This document shows, piece after piece, positions 59,566-64,000 of a DNA stretch of 64,000 nucleotides. The DNA is taken from NCBI RefSeq assembly GCF_001611795.1, contig NZ_CP015098.1, positions 1,922,001 to 1,986,000 of the forward strand, given 5' to 3'. Source of the stretch: Streptomyces qaidamensis. GTDB taxonomy: Bacteria > Actinomycetota > Actinomycetes > Streptomycetales > Streptomycetaceae. Under the pieces are notes generated by a model. That model worked only from the letters and a program-made list of their open reading frames with translations, did no database searches and had not been told where the DNA came from. The translations under genes were made by a program, and so were the position numbers. Numbering within the stretch: position 1 is the first letter of the stretch; each line of letters starts with the position of its first letter.

Positions 59566-61098
59566 ATGACACCTACTTCCAGGACCGGCGCGGGACGCAC
59601 GAGCATCGCGACCGTGATCTGTGGCGCACTGGCCGCCGGCGGGCTCGCAGCCGCCGGTGTGACCGTGCTGGAACCCGAGGCGGCCTCCGCCTCCAGCCAC
59701 CGCGAGGCCCCGCTGATCTCGGGGACCCCGCAGTACGACAACACCGACGTGTACGCGTTCGTCAGCCCGGACAAGCCGGACACGACGACCATCGTCGCGA
59801 ACTGGATCCCCTTCGAGGAACCGGCCGGCGGCCCCAACTTCTTCACGTTCGCCGAGGACGCCCAGTACGACCTGCGCATCGACAGCAACGGTGACGCGAA
59901 GGAGGACCTGCTCTTCCGGTACACGTTCAAGACTCATGTGAAGAACGACAAGACGTTCCTGTACAACACGGGCCCGGTCGAGAGCCTCGACGACCCCGAC
60001 CTGAACATCACGCAGACGTACGACCTCGAACTGATCAAGCTGCGGAACCTGAAGGCCGTGTCGAAGACCAAGGTCGCCGACGACGTGCCGGTGGCGCCGT
60101 CGAACGTCGGCAAGGCGTCGATGCCGGACTACAACGCCCTGCGCAAGCAGGCGATCCACAAGCTCGCCGGGGGCGCCCAGACGTTCGCCGGGCAGGCCGA
60201 CGACCCGTTCTTCCTCGACCTGCGCGTCTTCGACCTGCTGTACGGCGGGAACCTCTCCGAGGTCGGCAACGACACCCTCAAGGGCTACAACGTCAACTCG
60301 ATCGCCCTGCAGGTCCCCAACAGCTTCATCGCCGAGTCGCACGAGCAGCCGGTCGTCGGCATCTGGTCGACGACCCAGCGCAAGAATGCCAAGGGCTACT
60401 TCACGCAGGTCTCGCGCCTGGGCAACCCGCTGGTCAACGAGGTCGTCAACCCGCTGAAGGACAAGGACAAGTTCAACGCGTCCACGCCGCGGGACGACGG
60501 CGCGTTCCTGAAGAACGTCACCAACCCGGAGCTGCCCAAGCTCATCGAGGCGATCTACAAGATCCCGGCGCCGGCCGAGCCGCGCAACGACCTGGTCGAC
60601 GTCTTCCTCAAGGGCGTCAAGGACCTCAACCAGCCCCCGCACGTGACGCCTTCGGAGCAGCTGCGGCTCAACACCTCGATCAAGCCGGCCGCGAAGCCCA
60701 AGCGGCTGGGTGTCCTCGACGGTGACAACGCCGGCTTCCCCAACGGCCGTCGCCTCACCGACGACGTGATCGACGCCTCGCTCCAGGTCGTCGAGGGCGA
60801 GCTGCTGGGTGCGAAGAACGACCTCGGTGACGCGGTCGACAAGAACGACAAGAAGTTCGAGAAGTCCTTCCCGTACGTCGCCCTGCCGACGGAGGGTTCG
60901 CGCGGCCCGCTCGCCAAGGGCGTCGACGGCGGCAACGACGTGCGCAGCCAGCTGGGCGACGCGCTCCAGCCGGCCGGCGCGCAGGGTTCGGACGACATGC
61001 GCCTGATCGCCGCGTCCGCGGGGGCCGGGGCGGGCGGCATCGTCCTGATCGGCGCGGCCCTGATGTGGTGGCGCCGCATGCGGAACCGGGCGTACTGA
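59566..61098 (+). CDS. DUF4331 secreted, membrane-anchored protein
   Basis: 510 aa, ATG 59566 behind GGAGGA. A signal peptide (SIATVICGALAAGGLAAAG), the DUF4331 domain over most of the length, starting SSHREAPLISGTPQYDNTDV, and a C-terminal membrane anchor (GAGAGGIVLIGAALMWWRRM). The N-terminal SHREAP motif is strongly conserved in the family. Function unknown; its placement with a sigma/anti-sigma pair, TPR protein and metal transporter suggests an envelope metal-handling or stress role. Confidence 0.93.
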   Translation: MTPTSRTGAGRTSIATVICGALAAGGLAAAGVTVLEPEAASASSHREAPLISGTPQYDNTDVYAFVSPDKPDTTTIVANWIPFEEPAGGPNFFTFAEDAQYDLRIDSNGDAKEDLLFRYTFKTHVKNDKTFLYNTGPVESLDDPDLNITQTYDLELIKLRNLKAVSKTKVADDVPVAPSNVGKASMPDYNALRKQAIHKLAGGAQTFAGQADDPFFLDLRVFDLLYGGNLSEVGNDTLKGYNVNSIALQVPNSFIAESHEQPVVGIWSTTQRKNAKGYFTQVSRLGNPLVNEVVNPLKDKDKFNASTPRDDGAFLKNVTNPELPKLIEAIYKIPAPAEPRNDLVDVFLKGVKDLNQPPHVTPSEQLRLNTSIKPAAKPKRLGVLDGDNAGFPNGRRLTDDVIDASLQVVEGELLGAKNDLGDAVDKNDKKFEKSFPYVALPTEGSRGPLAKGVDGGNDVRSQLGDALQPAGAQGSDDMRLIAASAGAGAGGIVLIGAALMWWRRMRNRAY

Positions 61099-61199
61099 CC
61101 CGCTCCGCTCCCACCGACCGGCGCGGCCCGTTCCCCGTCCCCCACGGCGCGGGCCGCGCCTTCGACTCCCGCACCAGCACATCCGACCGAGGAGAGGTC

Positions 61200-62900
61200 A
61201 TGCCTCCGCGTACGACCGACAGCACACCGGAGAGGCGCGACGACGACCGAGCGCCGTCGACGGACCCGGAGCCCGAGACCACCGGAGCGCGGGAGGGCGA
61301 CGAGGCTGCCGGGACGGACCCGACCGGGTCACGGGGTGAGGCGGCCGAGGCCGGCCAGGACCAGCGTCTGGAAGCCGGCGACGCCGGAACCCGGGCGGAC
61401 ACCGCCCGTGCGGAGGCCGGAGAAGCCGGTCACCCGGCCGAATCCCGCCCTGGGGACCGGCCCGGCCTCTCGGAGCTCGCCCGCGACGGCAGCGGCGGCA
61501 CCACCGACGGGGACGACGCCGGTCAGCGGGTCGCCGCGTTGCGGCGGGCCGCAGACGGGGGGCGGCGGTGGCGGGCCCTGCATCTGGCCGGGTGTGCCGT
61601 GCTGCTGGCGGTCGCGGTGACGGGTGGGGCCGTCGCGGTCGGCGGCGGGCAGGACGGCGGGGCCGGCGTCGGCGCCGTGTCGGCGGCCGGGGCGTTGTCG
61701 CCCGGCGATCTCGCCCGGGGAGACCTCGACGCGGGGATCGCGTCCCTGCAGCAGCACCTCCGCGCCCAGCCGAGGGACTTCGGCGGTTGGTCCACCCTCG
61801 GGGTGGCCTACGTCGAGCAGGCCCGCACGAAGGGCGACCCCTCCCGGTATCCGCAGGCCGAGCGCGCCCTGCGGCGGTCCCTCGACCTGGAACCCGGCAA
61901 CGACCAGGCCCTGGCCGGGCAGGCCGCCCTCGCCGCGGCCCGGCACGACTTCCCCGGCGCCCTGGACCACGCCGACCGGGCCCTGAAGCAGAACCCCTAC
62001 AACGAACGCGCCCTGTGCACCCGTGTCGACGCCCTCGTCGAACTCGGCCGGTACGACGACGCCGCGAAGGCCGCCGACACCGCCGACGACAGGCGCCCCG
62101 GCGTCCCGGTCTTCACGCGCTACGCGTACGTGCACGAGCTGCGCGGCGACGTCCGCACGGCCCGGTCCGTGCTGGAGCGCGCCCTGGGCTCTGCGAGCGC
62201 CCCCGCCGACGTCGCGTACGTCGCCACCGCCCTGGGGCAACTCGCCTGGAACCAGGGCGAGTACAAGACGGCCCTCGGCCACTACGCCCGTGCCCTCGCC
62301 GCCGATGACGCGTACCTGCCCGCCCTGGAGGGCCGCGCCCGCGCCCAGGCCGCGAGCGGTGACCGGGCCGCTGCCGTGACCGGTCTTGAGCAGGTCGTCG
62401 CCCGGTTCCCGCTGCCCGGTCCGCTCGTCGCCCTCGGCGAGCTGTACGAGGACCGCGGCGCCGACGGCGACCGGGCCAAGGCCGGTGACCAGTACGCCCT
62501 CGTCGACGCCTGGACGGCCCTCGCCCGTGCAGGCGGCGCCAACACCGACCTGGAGACGGCCCTGGCCGCCGCCGACCACGGCGACAAGAAGGAGGCCCTG
62601 CGCTCCGCCCGCGCCGAGTGGGACCGCCGCCAGAGCGTGCACACCGCCGACGCCCTCGCCTGGGCCCTGCACGTCAACGGCCGCGACGAGGAAGCCCTGC
62701 CGTACGCCCGCCGGGCGACGGCGACCGGCTACCGCAACGCCGTCTTCCTCTACCACCGCGGTGTCATCGAGCACGCCACCGGCGCCGAGCGCGAGGCCCG
62801 CACGCATCTGAAGGCCGCGCTGGACCTGAACCCCGGCTTCTCGCCCCTCGGCGCGCGCGAGGCCCGCACCGCACTCAAGGACCTGGAGGGGAACCGGTGA
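61200..62900 (+). CDS. Membrane-anchored TPR protein
   Basis: 566 aa, ATG 61200 behind GAGGAGAGG. The first ~120 residues are acidic, Gly/Asp/Glu-rich (cytoplasmic), then one membrane segment (ALHLAGCAVLLAVAVTGGAV), and ~400 residues of TPR helices on the outside (LGVAYVEQARTKGDPSRYPQ; ALKQNPYNERALCTRVDALV; LGQLAWNQGEYKTALGHYAR). Probably a scaffold for its neighbours. Overlaps the transporter gene by GTGA. Confidence 0.92.
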   Translation: MPPRTTDSTPERRDDDRAPSTDPEPETTGAREGDEAAGTDPTGSRGEAAEAGQDQRLEAGDAGTRADTARAEAGEAGHPAESRPGDRPGLSELARDGSGGTTDGDDAGQRVAALRRAADGGRRWRALHLAGCAVLLAVAVTGGAVAVGGGQDGGAGVGAVSAAGALSPGDLARGDLDAGIASLQQHLRAQPRDFGGWSTLGVAYVEQARTKGDPSRYPQAERALRRSLDLEPGNDQALAGQAALAAARHDFPGALDHADRALKQNPYNERALCTRVDALVELGRYDDAAKAADTADDRRPGVPVFTRYAYVHELRGDVRTARSVLERALGSASAPADVAYVATALGQLAWNQGEYKTALGHYARALAADDAYLPALEGRARAQAASGDRAAAVTGLEQVVARFPLPGPLVALGELYEDRGADGDRAKAGDQYALVDAWTALARAGGANTDLETALAAADHGDKKEALRSARAEWDRRQSVHTADALAWALHVNGRDEEALPYARRATATGYRNAVFLYHRGVIEHATGAEREARTHLKAALDLNPGFSPLGAREARTALKDLEGNR

Positions 62901-64000
62901 CCCTGCGCCGGCTGTTCGCGTCCGGCGCCGCCGTCCTCACGGCCGCCTGCGCGCTCACCCTGCTGCCCGCCGCCACGGCGAGCGCCCACCCGCTGGGCAA
63001 CTTCACCGTCAACCGCTACGACGGCCTGGTCGCCGCCCCCGGCGAGCTGCGGGTCCACCACGTCGAGGACCTCGCCGAGATCCCGGCGACCCAGGCGGGG
63101 CCGGACATCGAGCGGCTGGGCATCGCCATGTGGGCCCGCGAGCGGTGTGCCACGGCCGCCGAGGACAGCCGCGCTACCGTCGACGGACGCGAGGTGGCCC
63201 TCACCACCGAGCGCAGCCACGCGCGCGTGCGGCCCGGGCAGGCGGGGCTCGACACCCTGCGGGTGGAGTGCGAGCTGACCGCTGCTCTCCCGGCGGGCGA
63301 GAAGACCGTGTCCCTCGGCTTCCGCGGTGCGGGGGCCTCCGGCGGCCCGGGCTGGCGGGAGATCACGGCGCGGGGCGACCGTATGACGCTCGCCGCCTCG
63401 GACGTGCCGGAGAAGTCGATATCGGCCGAACTCACCCGCTACCCGGAGGAGTTGCTGGCCTCCCCGGCCGACACCGGGTCGGCCGCCCTGCGGGTGCGCC
63501 CCGGCGGCTCGGCCCTGGCCGAGGAGGAGTCGGACGCCCCTGCCGCCTCGGTGCTCCCGCGCGGCGCGGACCGCTGGACGCGTGCCCTGGACGACCTGGT
63601 GGCCCGGCAGGACCTCAGCGCCGGCTTCGCCGCGCTGGCCCTGCTCATCGCCGTCGTCCTGGGTGCGATGCACGCGCTCGCACCGGGCCACGGCAAGACC
63701 ATCATGGCCGCCACGGCGGCGGCCCGGGGCGGGCAGGCCCGGATGAAGGACGTCCTGCCCATGGCCGCCTCGGTGACCGTCACCCACACCCTGGGCGTGG
63801 TCGCCCTGGGCCTGCTGGTCACGGCCGGCTCGGCGGCGGCGCCGTCGGTGATCGCCTGGCTCGGTGTCGCCAGCGGCATCCTGGTGACCCTGGCGGGCGC
63901 GAGCCTGGTCCGCCGCGCCCTGCGCAACCGCGCGCACACTCCCCACCCGCACGGTCATCACGGCCACCATCACGGCCACGGAAGCCACACCCACGACCAC
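62897..64000 (+). CDS. NicO-type nickel/cobalt transporter with an extracytoplasmic domain (3' truncated)
   Basis: 368 codons before the window ends. GTG at 62897 overlaps the TPR stop. Signal peptide 1-30 (cut ASA|HPLG), a mature ~200-residue extracytoplasmic domain beginning HPLGNFTVNRYDG, then the membrane domain with H-A-x2-P-G-H-G-K at 259-267 (HALAPGHGKT), the NicO/RcnA metal-transport motif, and a His-rich cytoplasmic loop at the window edge. Efflux or uptake of Ni/Co or another metal; direction not determinable. Confidence 0.9.
   Translation, partial: MTLRRLFASGAAVLTAACALTLLPAATASAHPLGNFTVNRYDGLVAAPGELRVHHVEDLAEIPATQAGPDIERLGIAMWARERCATAAEDSRATVDGREVALTTERSHARVRPGQAGLDTLRVECELTAALPAGEKTVSLGFRGAGASGGPGWREITARGDRMTLAASDVPEKSISAELTRYPEELLASPADTGSAALRVRPGGSALAEEESDAPAASVLPRGADRWTRALDDLVARQDLSAGFAALALLIAVVLGAMHALAPGHGKTIMAATAAARGGQARMKDVLPMAASVTVTHTLGVVALGLLVTAGSAAAPSVIAWLGVASGILVTLAGASLVRRALRNRAHTPHPHGHHGHHHGHGSHTHDH

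Noticed and set aside
62897-63000. Cobalamin or nickel riboswitch before the NicO gene
   Set aside because: The gene starts within the stop codon of the TPR gene, leaving no leader for a riboswitch.

Overview
The window is chromosomal DNA from a Streptomyces, probably close to S. coelicolor. It has very high G+C, many GTG starts, pervasive GTGA/ATGA start-stop overlaps and a chaplin pair in the S. coelicolor order (chpC next to chpH). No phage, transposon, integrase or CRISPR array was seen. Most of it is core-like Streptomyces sequence with dense TetR/GntR regulation.

Layout. 1-4.2 kb: the end of an unidentified gene, two small unknown genes, long chaplin chpC (two chaplin domains, a collagen-like spacer, an LAxTG sorting signal), short chaplin chpH, an M20 peptidase and tRNA-Leu(GAG). 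4.2-9.3 kb: a YchJ-like protein, then a gluconate/idonate catabolic locus (gntR divergent from gntK-gntP-idnO-like-idnD-like). 9.3-16.1 kb: a Tat-exported molybdoenzyme with its cytochrome b partner, an amino acid permease, a DMT transporter, a NUDIX hydrolase and a translationally coupled DUF202 pair. 16.1-23.7 kb: a quinone-reductase-like enzyme and acyl-CoA metabolism (phosphotransferase, acyl-CoA dehydrogenase, acyl-CoA ligase, SDR, TetR) with a shared palindromic operator. 23.8-29.5 kb: NamZ-like muramidase, serine hydrolase and penicillin acylase, with a six-unit 38-bp tandem repeat between the last two. 29.7-41.2 kb: soxR, a BKACE-like gene, MaoC, two TetR/acyl-CoA units, transporters and an ALDH-ADH operon. 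41.2-51.4 kb: an orphan sugar-type ABC ATPase, a class F-type sortase overlapping its likely substrate, a citrate transporter, an MFS pump, and a lipoprotein-TetR-molybdopterin oxidoreductase unit. 51.5-57.4 kb: hmgA (tyrosine catabolism), a GntR regulator, an orphan type ISP specificity-like protein, and a TetR with a DrrAB-type exporter. 57.6-64 kb: an ECF sigma factor/zinc anti-sigma pair divergent from DUF4331, TPR and NicO-type metal transporter genes; the last is cut by the window end.

Most distinctive points: (i) several TetR operator families can be read from the DNA and matched to likely target genes, including one operator placed inside the first codons of an exporter gene; (ii) a sortase/substrate pair with a noncanonical TPVTG signal; (iii) the sigma/DUF4331/TPR/NicO locus, which looks like an envelope metal-related system of unknown function; (iv) a 41-codon ORF that is a decayed tandem copy of the DUF202 gene it overlaps; (v) a 38-bp repeat array that contains the stop codons of both flanking convergent genes.
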